Assembly: GCF_001412535.1 (NCBI RefSeq)
Contig: NZ_CP011774.1
Location: 3,095,501-3,159,500 of the forward strand
Source: Limnohabitans sp. 63ED37-2
GTDB lineage: Bacteria > Pseudomonadota > Gammaproteobacteria > Burkholderiales > Burkholderiaceae_C
Length of the DNA: 64,000 nucleotides
Direction of reading: 5' to 3'
The number at the start of each line of letters is the position of its first letter. Within the stretch, counting starts at the first letter, position 1. Below, piece after piece: positions 33,390 to 42,489 of this stretch. Below the pieces are notes generated by a model. The model had not been told where the DNA came from, ran no database searches, and worked only from the letters and a program-made list of their open reading frames with translations. Made by a program: the position numbers and the translations under genes.

Positions 33390-34156
33390 AGCGTGGGGGC
33401 CCGTTTGATCATTTCGGCCGCGAAGTCGACATACGCTTGGCTGCCCTTGGCGTGCGGGTCAAACACCACGCCGGGCAAGCCATAACTGGGCGCTTCGGCC
33501 AGGCGCACATTGCGCGGGATCACGGTGTCGAACACCTTGTCGCCAAAGTGCGACTTGAGTTGTTCACTGACCTGCATCTGCAGCGTGATGCGGGGGTCGA
33601 ACATGACGCGCAGCAAACCAATGATTTTCAGGTCTTTGTTCAGGTTGGCATGCACCTGCTTGATGGTGTTGACCAGGTCGGTCAGGCCTTCGAGCGCAAA
33701 GTACTCACACTGCATGGGCACGATCACGCCATGGGCCGAACACAGGCCATTCAAGGTCAACATGGACAAGGACGGCGGGCAATCGATGAGCACAAAATCG
33801 TAGTCGGCATCGACCGCTGCCAGCGCATTTTTGAGGCGCTGGTCACGGTGCTCGAGTTGCACCAACTCCACCTCGGCACCGGCGAGTTCGCGGTTGGCGC
33901 TCAGCACCCGGTAGCCACACTTTTCGGCCAGCACCGCCGCCTCGTTCACGGTGGCCGACTCCAGCAAGACGTCGTACACGCTCAGCTCCAGCTGGCGTTT
34001 GTCGATGCCCGAGCCCATGGTGGCGTTGCCCTGCGGGTCCAGATCGACCAACAACACACGCTGGCCCAGTTTGGCCAAACCCGCGGCCAGGTTCACCGTG
34101 GTGGTGGTTTTGCCCACCCCACCCTTTTGGTTGGCAACGCAGAAAATTTTGGCCAT
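33386..34156 (-). CDS. parA: Chromosome partitioning ATPase ParA (Soj)
   Basis: A 256-residue MinD/ParA ATPase. The deviant Walker A NQKGGVGKTTTTVNLA is at the N-terminus, and LLVDLDPQGNATMG and FVLIDCPPSLSMLT follow. The short form without an N-terminal DNA-binding domain is the chromosomal type. It drives ParB-parS segregation. It is followed by the hydrolase gene with a four-base overlap, then parB. Upstream, 15 bases away, is a LysE-type gene on the same strand. Confidence 0.95.
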   Translation of the reverse strand: MAKIFCVANQKGGVGKTTTTVNLAAGLAKLGQRVLLVDLDPQGNATMGSGIDKRQLELSVYDVLLESATVNEAAVLAEKCGYRVLSANRELAGAEVELVQLEHRDQRLKNALAAVDADYDFVLIDCPPSLSMLTLNGLCSAHGVIVPMQCEYFALEGLTDLVNTIKQVHANLNKDLKIIGLLRVMFDPRITLQMQVSEQLKSHFGDKVFDTVIPRNVRLAEAPSYGLPGVVFDPHAKGSQAYVDFAAEMIKRAPTL

Positions 34157-34171
34157 GTCGTGCTCCCGCTT

Positions 34172-34789
34172 TTATTTGGAAATGGCCAGTTTGATGCCAA
34201 AGCCCACAAGAAAAATACCCGCCACCTTTTCAAGCACCCGCCCCACCTTGGGGTTGGCCCGCATGCGCTCGGCCAAGTGGTGCGTCAACAAGGTCATGCC
34301 CAAACCGTACAAAAAGGTCAAAGCGGCGATGGTGGCCGCCATGACCGCAAAGCTGATCAAACCCAGATGGGTTTGCGGATCAACGAACAGCGGAAAAAAT
34401 GCCATGTAGAAAACAATCGCCTTGGGGTTGAGCAAAGTGATGGCCAAGGCCTGCTGAAAATACTGACGGGGCCGAATATTCAAAACGGGCGCATCGCCGG
34501 GTTTGGCCACCAACATTTTCCAACCCAACCAGGCCAAGTACACCGCACCCAGCCATTGGATGGCCACAAAGGCCGCCGGGTACGTGGTCAACACCGCCGC
34601 CACACCCGCCACGGCCAGCCACATCAGCATCTGATCACCCGCAATCACCCCCAATGTGGCCATGAGCCCGCCAGCCATGCCGCCCTTGCTGGTGGACGTG
34701 ATGAGGGCCAGGTTACCCGGCCCGGGAATGGCCAGAAACACCACAATGGCGGCTACAAATGCACCGTAATCCGAAATGCCGAAAAACAT
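34172..34789 (-). CDS. LysE-family amino-acid exporter
   Basis: A 205-residue protein with six hydrophobic segments. The family motif AIPGPGNLALITSTSKGGMAGG lies near residues 20-40, and LLNPKAIVFYMAFFPLFVDP in the centre is the conserved NPK stretch. It probably exports an amino acid or derivative. It is clearly a tandem paralogue of the next gene (34832-35446), sharing the N-terminus FGISDYGAF and most motifs. It is inserted between rsmG and parA. Confidence 0.9.
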   Translation of the reverse strand: MFFGISDYGAFVAAIVVFLAIPGPGNLALITSTSKGGMAGGLMATLGVIAGDQMLMWLAVAGVAAVLTTYPAAFVAIQWLGAVYLAWLGWKMLVAKPGDAPVLNIRPRQYFQQALAITLLNPKAIVFYMAFFPLFVDPQTHLGLISFAVMAATIAALTFLYGLGMTLLTHHLAERMRANPKVGRVLEKVAGIFLVGFGIKLAISK

Positions 34790-34831
34790 GAAAGAGGCTC
34801 TTTACCAATAAGTGAGACGGTCCGGGGCGCC

Positions 34832-35446
34832 TTATTTGGCCACCACCATCCTGAGTCCAAAACCAATCAAGCACACACCTGCCAACTTTTGCAACCATGA
34901 CGTCCACTTGGGATTTGCACGGATGCGCTCGGCCATGTGGTGGGTGACCCAAACTACGCCAAAACAGTACGCAAAACCCAGTACAACAATTGTCCCCGCC
35001 ATCACCCCAAAAGTCACCCACCCTTGGTGATGGACCGGATCAATGAACTGCGGAAAAAACGCCAGATAAAACATGATCGCCTTGGGGTTGAGCAAGGTGA
35101 TGAGCAATGTTTCCCGAAAATAATACCCGGGCGTGATTTGTAAACCAGGGCCCTGCCCGGGTTTGGACAACAGCATCTTGCCACCCAGCCAAACCAGATA
35201 AGCCGCTCCCGCCCACTGCAGAGTGATGAACAAAGGTGGATTGGATTTGAGCACCGCATCCACACCGGCCACCGTGAGCCACAACAAAATCTGATCGCCC
35301 AAAAGCAAGCCCAAAACCGAGGCCAATCCGCCCGCCATTCCCCCTTTGCTGGCCGAGCTGATCAGGGCCAAGTTACCGGGGCCGGGCAAGAACAAAAGGA
35401 GGACAAAGGCCGCAGCGAATGCGCCGTAATCCGAGATACCAAACAT
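34832..35446 (-). CDS. LysE-family amino-acid exporter (tandem paralogue)
   Basis: A 204-residue six-segment membrane protein. It has FLPGPGNLALISSASKGGMAGG and LLNPKAIMFYLAFFPQFIDP, the same motifs as its neighbour 42 bases downstream. The pair probably arose by local duplication and has diverged at many positions, so different substrates are possible. Upstream lies a 90-base gap with a parS site, then rsmG. Confidence 0.9.
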   Translation of the reverse strand: MFGISDYGAFAAAFVLLLFLPGPGNLALISSASKGGMAGGLASVLGLLLGDQILLWLTVAGVDAVLKSNPPLFITLQWAGAAYLVWLGGKMLLSKPGQGPGLQITPGYYFRETLLITLLNPKAIMFYLAFFPQFIDPVHHQGWVTFGVMAGTIVVLGFAYCFGVVWVTHHMAERIRANPKWTSWLQKLAGVCLIGFGLRMVVAK

Positions 35447-35511
35447 GAATGCACTTTCAGGGGGATGCGGTGAGTGTACGTGATGCTTTCCCGCGGCCTG
35501 AACATTGGATG

Positions 35512-35527
35512 TGTTCCACGTGAAACA
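35512..35527. other. parS site
   Basis: TGTTCCACGTGAAACA is identical to the classic bacterial parS 16-mer that ParB binds. It lies between rsmG and the LysE gene, 1.4 kb from parA. Confidence 0.9.
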
Positions 35528-35536
35528 CCAACTGAC

Positions 35537-36184
35537 TCAGTCTGTTTTGGCCTTCATCCAAACCATGCAGCGCTCCACGTCCAGGCCCGGCACCGCCAAT
35601 GGTTCCACGTGAAACACCTTCACGTCGGCAGGCAATGCGTCGATTTCTCCCTGAGGGTGTTTGCCCTTCATGGCCATCCACACCCCACCCTCGGCCAGTG
35701 CCGAACGGGACCAGGTCACAAAGTCAGGCAAAGAAGCAAAGGCGCGGGAACAAATGACCTGGTACGGATCGGTCAGGGACTCGACCCGCGCATGCAAACC
35801 CCGCAAGTTGGGCAACTTCAGGCTCACAGCCACCTGCTGAACAAAGGCGGCCTTCTTGGCTACCGTGTCCACGCAGCTCACATTCAACTCGGGCATACAA
35901 ATAGCCAAGACCACCCCAGGCAAACCGCCGCCTGAGCCCACATCCAACACCTGGATGGGCTGGCCCTGGGTGTGTCGGCGCAAGGGGGCGATGGCGGTCA
36001 GGCTGTCCAACAGGTGGTGCGTGAGCATGTCCGCCGGATCGCGCAGCGCCGTCAGGTTGTAGACCTTGTTCCATTTCTGGATCAGCGCCGCATAGTCCAA
36101 CAAGTGCTGGATTTGCGCATCCGTCAAAACCAAGCCCAAGGCTTGTGCACCCGAGCGCAGGCCCGCCTCCAAATTCACGCTCAT
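35537..36184 (-). CDS. rsmG: 16S rRNA (guanine527-N7)-methyltransferase
   Basis: A 215-residue SAM-dependent methyltransferase (GidB). The motif I region is VLDVGSGGGLPGVVLAI, preceded by KWNKVYNLTALRDPADMLTHHLLDSL, which is characteristic of RsmG. It methylates G527 of 16S rRNA. The start overlaps the mnmG stop (ATGA, 36181-36184), the usual mnmG-rsmG coupling. A parS site lies inside the 3' part of the gene. Confidence 0.96.
   Translation of the reverse strand: MSVNLEAGLRSGAQALGLVLTDAQIQHLLDYAALIQKWNKVYNLTALRDPADMLTHHLLDSLTAIAPLRRHTQGQPIQVLDVGSGGGLPGVVLAICMPELNVSCVDTVAKKAAFVQQVAVSLKLPNLRGLHARVESLTDPYQVICSRAFASLPDFVTWSRSALAEGGVWMAMKGKHPQGEIDALPADVKVFHVEPLAVPGLDVERCMVWMKAKTD
35601..35616. 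other. parS site inside rsmG
   Basis: GGTTCCACGTGAAACA differs from the parS consensus only at the first base. It is embedded in the 3' end of the rsmG coding sequence, 89 bases from the previous site. Confidence 0.85.
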
Positions 36185-38151
36185 GCCTGCACGCCTTCCT
36201 CAGCAGCTTGCATGAAACCTTTGAAGCCACCCTTCTTCAGGTGAATCAAGAGCAAGGACACGCTGGCGGGCGTGATGCCCGAAATGCGAGAAGCCTGACC
36301 CAGGGTTTCGGGGCGGTGCTTGGCCAGCTTTTGGCGTGCCTCGATCGACAAGGCCGACACCTGCATGTAATCCAGACTCTCGGGCAGGCGCAGATGCTCA
36401 TAAAACGCGGCACGCTCCACCTCCCCTTTTTGGCGGTCGATGTAGCCGGAATACTTGGCCGCAATCTCAACCTGCTCAATCACCGAAGGGCTTAAGTCGC
36501 CCAACGTTTCACGTGAAACATCAGTGCTGGCCATGCGCCCGCCGTCCAGCGTCATCAAAGCGGGATAGTTCACATTGGGTCTGCGCAACAAATCGAACAG
36601 GTTGTGCTCGTGCTCAATGGCTTTGCCCAACACACGCTCGGACTCTGCCGCTGGCAGGTTGCGCGGGTTCACCCAGGTGGATTTGAGGCGTTCTGTTTCA
36701 CGTGAAACAGCATCGCGTTTGCGGCTGAACACGTCCCAACGGGCGTCGTCCACCAAACCCATTTGGCGACCTACTTCGGTGAGGCGGGCATCGGCATTGT
36801 CTTCGCGCAGCTGCAACCGGAACTCCGCTCGGCTGGTGAACATGCGGTAGGGCTCGGTCACGCCCTGGGTCACCAAGTCGTCCACCAGCACGCCCAAATA
36901 GGCCTGATCGCGTGCAGGCGTCCAGGCTGCTTCGCCTCGGCATTGCAGCGCGGCGTTGATGCCCGCAAACAAACCCTGGGCCGCTGCCTCTTCGTAACCG
37001 GTGGTGCCGTTGATCTGCCCAGCAAAGAACAGGCCGTTGATCTGACGCGTCTCAAAGCTGTTCTTCAGCGAACGGGGGTCAAAGTAGTCGTATTCGATGG
37101 CGTAGCCTGGCCTGAGGATATGGCAGTTTTCCAGCCCCTTCATCGAGCGCACCAGGTCGTACTGAATGTCAAACGGCAAGCTGGTCGAGATGCCGTTGGG
37201 GTAATACTCGTGGGTGGTCAGGCCTTCGGGTTCCAGAAAAATCTGGTGGCTGTCCTTATCGGCAAAGCGGTTGATCTTGTCTTCGACGCTCGGGCAATAG
37301 CGCGGGCCCACGCCCTCGATCTTGCCGGTGAACATGGGGCTGCGGTCAAAGCCGGAGCGGATGATGTCGTGGGTGCGCTCGTTGGTGTGAGTGATCCAGC
37401 ACGGCACTTGCTGCGGGTGCATATCTGCGTTGCCCATGAAGCTGAACACTGGCACCCCACCCTCGGGGTTCATGCCGCCGGGCACGCCATCGCCGGGTTG
37501 TTCCAAGCACTTGGAAAAATCAATGGTGCGGCCGTCCAGGCGTGGCGGTGTGCCGGTCTTCAAGCGGCCTTGCGGCAACTTGAGTTCTTTCAGACGCGCC
37601 GACAGGCTGACGGCTGGCGGATCACCTGCCCTGCCCGCCGCATAGTTTTGCAAACCCACATGGATCTTGCCGTCCAGGAATGTGCCGGCCGTCAGCACCA
37701 CGGTGCGCGAACGGAAACGAATGCCCACTTGTGTGACCGCCCCCACCACCCGGTCGCCCTCCACCATCAGATCGTCCACGGCTTGCTGGAACAGCCACAG
37801 GTTGGGCTGGTTCTCCAGCATCCGGCGGATAGCGGCTTTGTACAAAATGCGGTCGGCCTGGGCGCGGGTCGCTCGCACGGCCGGACCTTTGGAGCTGTTC
37901 AAGATGCGGAACTGGATGCCGCCCTCGTCGGTGGCCAGCGCCATGGCACCACCCAAAGCATCGACTTCTTTGACCAAGTGGCCCTTGCCAATGCCGCCAA
38001 TGCTGGGGTTGCAGCTCATCTGCCCCAGCGTCTCGATGTTGTGGCTGAGCAAAAGCGTTTTACAACCCATGCGGGCTGACGCGAGCGCCGCTTCGGTACC
38101 GGCATGGCCACCACCGACCACGATCACATCGAATTCTTGAGGGTAAAGCAT
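36181..38151 (-). CDS. mnmG: tRNA uridine 5-carboxymethylaminomethyl modification enzyme MnmG
   Basis: A 656-residue FAD protein (GidA). The N-terminus FDVIVVGGGHAGTEAALASARMG binds FAD; MSCNPSIGGIGKGHLVKEVDALGG and GTFLDGKIHVG are family signatures, as is the C-terminal ISGITPASVSLLLIHLKK. With MnmE it modifies the wobble uridine of several tRNAs. The ATG at 38151 gives the standard N-terminus; an upstream start at 38178 would add nine residues. Two parS sites lie inside the gene. rsmG follows with a four-base overlap. Confidence 0.96.
   Translation of the reverse strand: MLYPQEFDVIVVGGGHAGTEAALASARMGCKTLLLSHNIETLGQMSCNPSIGGIGKGHLVKEVDALGGAMALATDEGGIQFRILNSSKGPAVRATRAQADRILYKAAIRRMLENQPNLWLFQQAVDDLMVEGDRVVGAVTQVGIRFRSRTVVLTAGTFLDGKIHVGLQNYAAGRAGDPPAVSLSARLKELKLPQGRLKTGTPPRLDGRTIDFSKCLEQPGDGVPGGMNPEGGVPVFSFMGNADMHPQQVPCWITHTNERTHDIIRSGFDRSPMFTGKIEGVGPRYCPSVEDKINRFADKDSHQIFLEPEGLTTHEYYPNGISTSLPFDIQYDLVRSMKGLENCHILRPGYAIEYDYFDPRSLKNSFETRQINGLFFAGQINGTTGYEEAAAQGLFAGINAALQCRGEAAWTPARDQAYLGVLVDDLVTQGVTEPYRMFTSRAEFRLQLREDNADARLTEVGRQMGLVDDARWDVFSRKRDAVSRETERLKSTWVNPRNLPAAESERVLGKAIEHEHNLFDLLRRPNVNYPALMTLDGGRMASTDVSRETLGDLSPSVIEQVEIAAKYSGYIDRQKGEVERAAFYEHLRLPESLDYMQVSALSIEARQKLAKHRPETLGQASRISGITPASVSLLLIHLKKGGFKGFMQAAEEGVQA
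36505..36520. other. parS site inside mnmG
   Basis: CGTTTCACGTGAAACA matches the palindromic TGTTTCACGTGAAACA form of parS except at the first base. It encodes part of the VSRETLG stretch of MnmG. Confidence 0.85.
36694..36709. other. parS site inside mnmG, perfect palindrome
   Basis: TGTTTCACGTGAAACA is a perfect 16-base palindrome, extended to 18 by flanking C and G (36693-36710). It encodes part of the AVSRETERL stretch of MnmG. Confidence 0.9.
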
Positions 38152-38269
38152 GAAAAATCCGCCTTGTGTGAAGGCCAAAAATGGGCACCGCCTGCGCCGT
38201 GGGCCGCCCTGCCACGGGGTCGGCTGAAGCTGCTTATTTTACAGGCAGGGGTAGCGCTTGCCCATGGCC

Positions 38270-38737
38270 TCAAGACTTGAGAGGCAAGGCCCCTGCCGCT
38301 TTGACTTCGCCCAATGAAAAACTGGTGTGCAAGTCTTTCACATTGGGCAAGTTGATCAGCACATCGCGGGCAAACTGGCTGAAGGTGTTCAGGTCTTTGC
38401 TGACCACCTGCAGCTCAAAGGTGCCGGTGCCGCTGATGTAGTGGCAAGACACCACCTCGGGGATTTTGAGGATCGCCTCTTCCAGTTGGCGCGTGATGTC
38501 ACCTCGGTTGCGCTCTGCATCCAGCCGCACAAAAGCCAGTACATCCAGGCCGACCTTTTGGCGGTTGATTTCGGCCCGGTAACCTTGGATGACGCCCGAC
38601 TCCTCCAGCGCCCGCACGCGTCGCCAGCAAGGTGCGGCCGACAAGCCCACGCGCTGTGCCAATTCGGCATTGGTCAGGCGACCGTCTTTTTGCAATTCAT
38701 TCAATATCGCCCAATCAAATTTGTCCAACGTTTCCAT
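38270..38737 (-). CDS. Lrp/AsnC-family transcriptional regulator
   Basis: A 155-residue feast/famine regulator. The N-terminal helix-turn-helix is LDKFDWAILNELQKDGRLTN with AELAQRVGLSAAPCWRRVRALEESGVI, and the C-terminal RAM domain covers about residues 70-145 (VVSCHYISGTGTFELQVV). Effectors of this family are amino acids. It is divergent from the indolepyruvate oxidoreductase gene across 119 bases, which suggests that it controls that amino-acid catabolic enzyme. Confidence 0.92.
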   Translation of the reverse strand: METLDKFDWAILNELQKDGRLTNAELAQRVGLSAAPCWRRVRALEESGVIQGYRAEINRQKVGLDVLAFVRLDAERNRGDITRQLEEAILKIPEVVSCHYISGTGTFELQVVSKDLNTFSQFARDVLINLPNVKDLHTSFSLGEVKAAGALPLKS

Positions 38738-38856
38738 AAATCACCTGTTTGAGCAAGATTCTTTCAAATCATAGGGCAAATCCTGTCGCCGAAAGCAAGC
38801 ACTTGTCCCGAGCAGCGTCCTACACTGTGCATTCCATTTCAGAAGCAGGACAGACC

Positions 38857-41800
38857 ATGAACGCCCCCTTGCCCGAATCGATCCGCCAGGCTTTAGAGAC
38901 GGTAACGCTGGACGACAAATACAGCCTCGATATGGGCCGCGCTTTCATGAGCGGCGTGCAGGCGCTGGTCAAACTGCCCATGCTGCAACGCCAACGTGAC
39001 GCCTTGCAGGGCAAAAACACCGCAGGCTTCATCAGCGGTTACCGGGGCTCGCCCTTGGGCAGCTACGACCAGTCACTGTGGAAAGCCAAGGACCACCTCA
39101 AGGCCCAGCACATCGTGTTCCAGCCCGGCGTCAACGAAGAGCTGGCCGCCACCGCTTTATGGGGCACACAGCAACTGGGCTTTGCACCGCCCGGCACCAA
39201 CAAATTCGACGGTGTCTTCGGCATCTGGTACGGCAAAGGCCCCGGCGTGGACCGCTGCTCGGACGTGTTCAAGCACGCCAACATGGCGGGCACCACCCCT
39301 TGGGGCGGCGTGCTGGCGGTGGCGGGCGACGACCATGTGGCCAAAAGCTCCACCGCAGCGCACCAGAGCGACCACATCTTCAAGGCCTGCGGCTTGCCCG
39401 TTTTCTTCCCGGCCAGCGTGCAAGACATTCTGGACCAAGGCTTGCACGCCCTGGCCCTGAGCCGCTTTGCAGGCATCTGGTCCGGCATGAAGACGATCCA
39501 AGAAATCGTCGAGTCCAGTGCCACCGCGCAGATCGACCCCGAGCGCGTGCAGATCGTGTTACCCGAGTTTGTGATGCCGCCCGGCGGCGTGCACATCCGC
39601 TGGCCCGACACCGCGCTGGAACAAGAAGCGCGTTTGTTTGATTACAAATGGTACGCGGCTCTCGCCTACATCCGCGCCAACAAGCTCAACCACAACGTCA
39701 TCCAGGGACCGAATGACCGCTTTGGCCTGATCGCCAGCGGCAAAGCCTACAACGACACGCGCCAGGCCCTGCTGGATCTGGGGCTGGACGACGCCACCTG
39801 CCAACGCTTGGGCATTCGGTTGCACAAGGTGGGTGTGGTCTGGCCACTCGAGGCACAAACCACCCGCGAATTTGCTACCGGGCTGCGCGAGATTTTGGTG
39901 GTCGAAGAAAAACGCCAGGTCATCGAATACCAACTCAAAGAAGAACTCTACAACTGGCGCGACGATGTGCGTCCCACCATCGTGGGCAAATTCGACGAGA
40001 CCGAGGGCGATACAGCGGGTGGAGAATGGTCAACGCCCAATCCAACTCAACGCACCTTGCTGCGGGCCAATGCCGACCTCACCCCTACCTTGATTGCAAG
40101 GGCCATTGCCAAACGCCTGAAAAAGCTGGGCGTTGATGCCGACACAACTGCCCGAATCGACGCCCACCTGGCCGTGCTGGACGCCAAAGAAAAATCCTTG
40201 CAAACCCTGACCCTGGGTGCGGCTGCCGAGCGCACGCCTTGGTTCTGCTCCGGCTGCCCACACAACACCTCCACCAAGGTGCCCGAAGGCTCACGCGCCA
40301 TGGCGGGCATTGGCTGCCACTTCATGAGCCTCTGGATGGACCGCAGCACCACGGGCTTCACCCAAATGGGTGGCGAAGGCGTGCCATGGACGGGGCAACA
40401 ACCCTTCTGCACCGACCAGCACATTTTTGCCAACATCGGTGACGGCACTTATTTCCACAGTGGCATCTTGGCCGTGCGCCAAAGCGTGGCCTCGGGTGTG
40501 AACATCACCTACAAGATTTTGTACAACGATGCGGTGGCCATGACCGGCGGCCAGCCCGTGGGTGAGCGGTCTGAAGGCCACAGCGTGGTGCAAATCGCCA
40601 TGAGCATGAAGGCCGAAGGCGCTCAGCGCATTGTGGTCGTGACCGACGAGCCAGAAAAATACGAAGGCGTAGCTTTGGTGGATGGCGTGCGTGTGTTCCA
40701 CCGCGACGAACTCGATCGCATCCAACGCGAAATGCGCGAAATCAAAGGCACCACCGTCATCATTTACGACCAAACCTGCGCCACCGAAAAACGCCGCCGC
40801 CGCAAGCGCGGCACCATGGTCGACCCGGCCGTTCGCGTGATGATCAACGAAGAAGTGTGCGAAGGCTGTGGCGACTGTGGTGTGCAGTCCAACTGCTTGT
40901 CGGTTGAACCGCTCGAAACCCCTTTGGGCCGCAAGCGCACCATCAACCAAAGCACCTGTAACAAGGACACCAGCTGCCTCAAAGGCTTTTGCCCCAGCTT
41001 TGTCACTGTGGAAGGTGGCACGTTCAAAAAGAAAGCCACAGCCTCTACCACCAGCATCAACCCAGCCAGCCTGGGCACATTGCCAGAACCTGCCCTGCCC
41101 ACCATCCACGAGCCTTGGGGGATGGTGGTGGCCGGTGTGGGCGGCACAGGTGTCATCACCATCGGTCAGGTGTTAGGCATGGCGGCGCACATGGAAGGCA
41201 AAGGCATCGTCACGCAAGACTCAGCAGGCCTGGCACAAAAAGGTGGCGCCACCTGGAGCCACATCTTGCTGGCCAACCACCAAGACGAAATCCGAACCAC
41301 CCGTGTGAGCATGGCCGCTGCCGACTTGATCATCGGTTGTGACCCGATCGTCAGCGCGTCCAAAGAAACCACTTTGCGCATGCGTGCAGGCCGCACCCAT
41401 GTGGCCTTGAACAGCAACAGCACCCCCACTGCCGCCTTTGTAAAAAACAGCAACTGGCAAAACCCGGCCGAGCAATGCGTGGCCGAAATCACCGCACAAG
41501 TCGGCGTGGAAGGTGTGGGCGCATTTGACGCCGATGCTTTGGCCAAACAACTCATGGGCGACACGATTTATGTGAACCCGATGATCCTCGGCTACGCTTG
41601 GCAAAAAGGTTGGGTGCCTCTGCACCGCGAATCTTTGGTGCGTGCCATCGAACTCAACGATGTACAGGTCAAAAACAACCTCGCCGCTTTTGAGTGGGGT
41701 CGTTACGCAGCCCACCAGCTCGACGCCTTGATGAAAGCCATTCAGCCTTCACAAGTCATCCAGTTCAAAAAACGCGAGTCGCTGGAAGACTTGATCACCG

Positions 41801-42393
41801 ACCGCATGACGCGTCTAACCGACTACCAAGACCAAGCGTATGCCCTGCTCTACCAAGGCATCGTCGATAAAGTTCGGGCCACAGAAGCGCCATTGGGCAA
41901 AACACTGTTAAGCGAAACCGTGGCTAGACAGCTGTATCGTTTGATGGCCTACAAGGACGAATACGAAGTAGCCCGTTTGCACACCCAAACGGGTTTTATG
42001 GAGCGCATTCAAAACAGTTTTGAAGGTGACTTCAAAGTCCATTACCACCTGGCCCCGCCAATTTGGTCTAAGCGCAACAGCCAAGGCGAATTGGTCAAGA
42101 AAAAGTTCGGCCCCATCATGCTGACGGGCTTCAAAGTCTTGGCCAAACTCAAAGGTCTGCGCGGCACCAAATTGGACTACTTTGGCAAAACCGAAGAGCG
42201 CCAAACCGAACGCGCACTGATCCGCGAGTACATGCAACACATTGACCGTGTGCTGGGCTCATTGAGTTCAGAAACCCATGCGCATGCCGTAGCTGTAGCC
42301 CAGGTGCCTGAAAACATCAAGGGCTACGGTCACGTCAAAGAACGCAACATCCGGGCCGCACGTTCTTTGTGGGCCTCACTGAGCGCTGCCTAA
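38857..42393 (+). CDS. Indolepyruvate ferredoxin oxidoreductase, fused multidomain form
   Basis: A 1178-residue fusion of the alpha and beta parts of a 2-oxoacid:ferredoxin oxidoreductase, oxidatively decarboxylating aryl or branched 2-oxoacids to acyl-CoA. The N-terminal pyrimidine-binding domain begins near GFISGYRGSPLGSYDQ. The TPP-binding region shows GDGTYFHSG and YNDAVAMTGGQP. Iron-sulfur ligands are in CEGCGDCGVQSNC and CNKDTSCLKGFCPS. The C-terminal gamma-type domain has GVGGTGVITIGQVLG. The start MNAPLPESIRQALE was preferred to an upstream ATG. An Lrp-type gene is divergent, and a strong hairpin follows the stop. Confidence 0.93.
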   Translation: MNAPLPESIRQALETVTLDDKYSLDMGRAFMSGVQALVKLPMLQRQRDALQGKNTAGFISGYRGSPLGSYDQSLWKAKDHLKAQHIVFQPGVNEELAATALWGTQQLGFAPPGTNKFDGVFGIWYGKGPGVDRCSDVFKHANMAGTTPWGGVLAVAGDDHVAKSSTAAHQSDHIFKACGLPVFFPASVQDILDQGLHALALSRFAGIWSGMKTIQEIVESSATAQIDPERVQIVLPEFVMPPGGVHIRWPDTALEQEARLFDYKWYAALAYIRANKLNHNVIQGPNDRFGLIASGKAYNDTRQALLDLGLDDATCQRLGIRLHKVGVVWPLEAQTTREFATGLREILVVEEKRQVIEYQLKEELYNWRDDVRPTIVGKFDETEGDTAGGEWSTPNPTQRTLLRANADLTPTLIARAIAKRLKKLGVDADTTARIDAHLAVLDAKEKSLQTLTLGAAAERTPWFCSGCPHNTSTKVPEGSRAMAGIGCHFMSLWMDRSTTGFTQMGGEGVPWTGQQPFCTDQHIFANIGDGTYFHSGILAVRQSVASGVNITYKILYNDAVAMTGGQPVGERSEGHSVVQIAMSMKAEGAQRIVVVTDEPEKYEGVALVDGVRVFHRDELDRIQREMREIKGTTVIIYDQTCATEKRRRRKRGTMVDPAVRVMINEEVCEGCGDCGVQSNCLSVEPLETPLGRKRTINQSTCNKDTSCLKGFCPSFVTVEGGTFKKKATASTTSINPASLGTLPEPALPTIHEPWGMVVAGVGGTGVITIGQVLGMAAHMEGKGIVTQDSAGLAQKGGATWSHILLANHQDEIRTTRVSMAAADLIIGCDPIVSASKETTLRMRAGRTHVALNSNSTPTAAFVKNSNWQNPAEQCVAEITAQVGVEGVGAFDADALAKQLMGDTIYVNPMILGYAWQKGWVPLHRESLVRAIELNDVQVKNNLAAFEWGRYAAHQLDALMKAIQPSQVIQFKKRESLEDLITDRMTRLTDYQDQAYALLYQGIVDKVRATEAPLGKTLLSETVARQLYRLMAYKDEYEVARLHTQTGFMERIQNSFEGDFKVHYHLAPPIWSKRNSQGELVKKKFGPIMLTGFKVLAKLKGLRGTKLDYFGKTEERQTERALIREYMQHIDRVLGSLSSETHAHAVAVAQVPENIKGYGHVKERNIRAARSLWASLSAA

Positions 42394-42399
42394 AAAACA

Positions 42400-42432
42400 A
42401 AACCCATTGCTTCGTGAAGAAGCAATGGGTTT
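42400..42432. terminator. Strong bidirectional terminator hairpin
   Basis: AAACCCATTGCTTC (42400-42413) pairs perfectly with GAAGCAATGGGTTT (42419-42432) around a 5-base loop: a 14-bp stem flanked by A-rich and T-rich ends. It lies between the convergent oxidoreductase and minE genes and can serve both. Confidence 0.85.
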
Positions 42433-42489
42433 GTAGGTCAAACATCGAGCGGCAATGAAAGCAAACTGCCAGCACCGCCAAGCCAGCGC

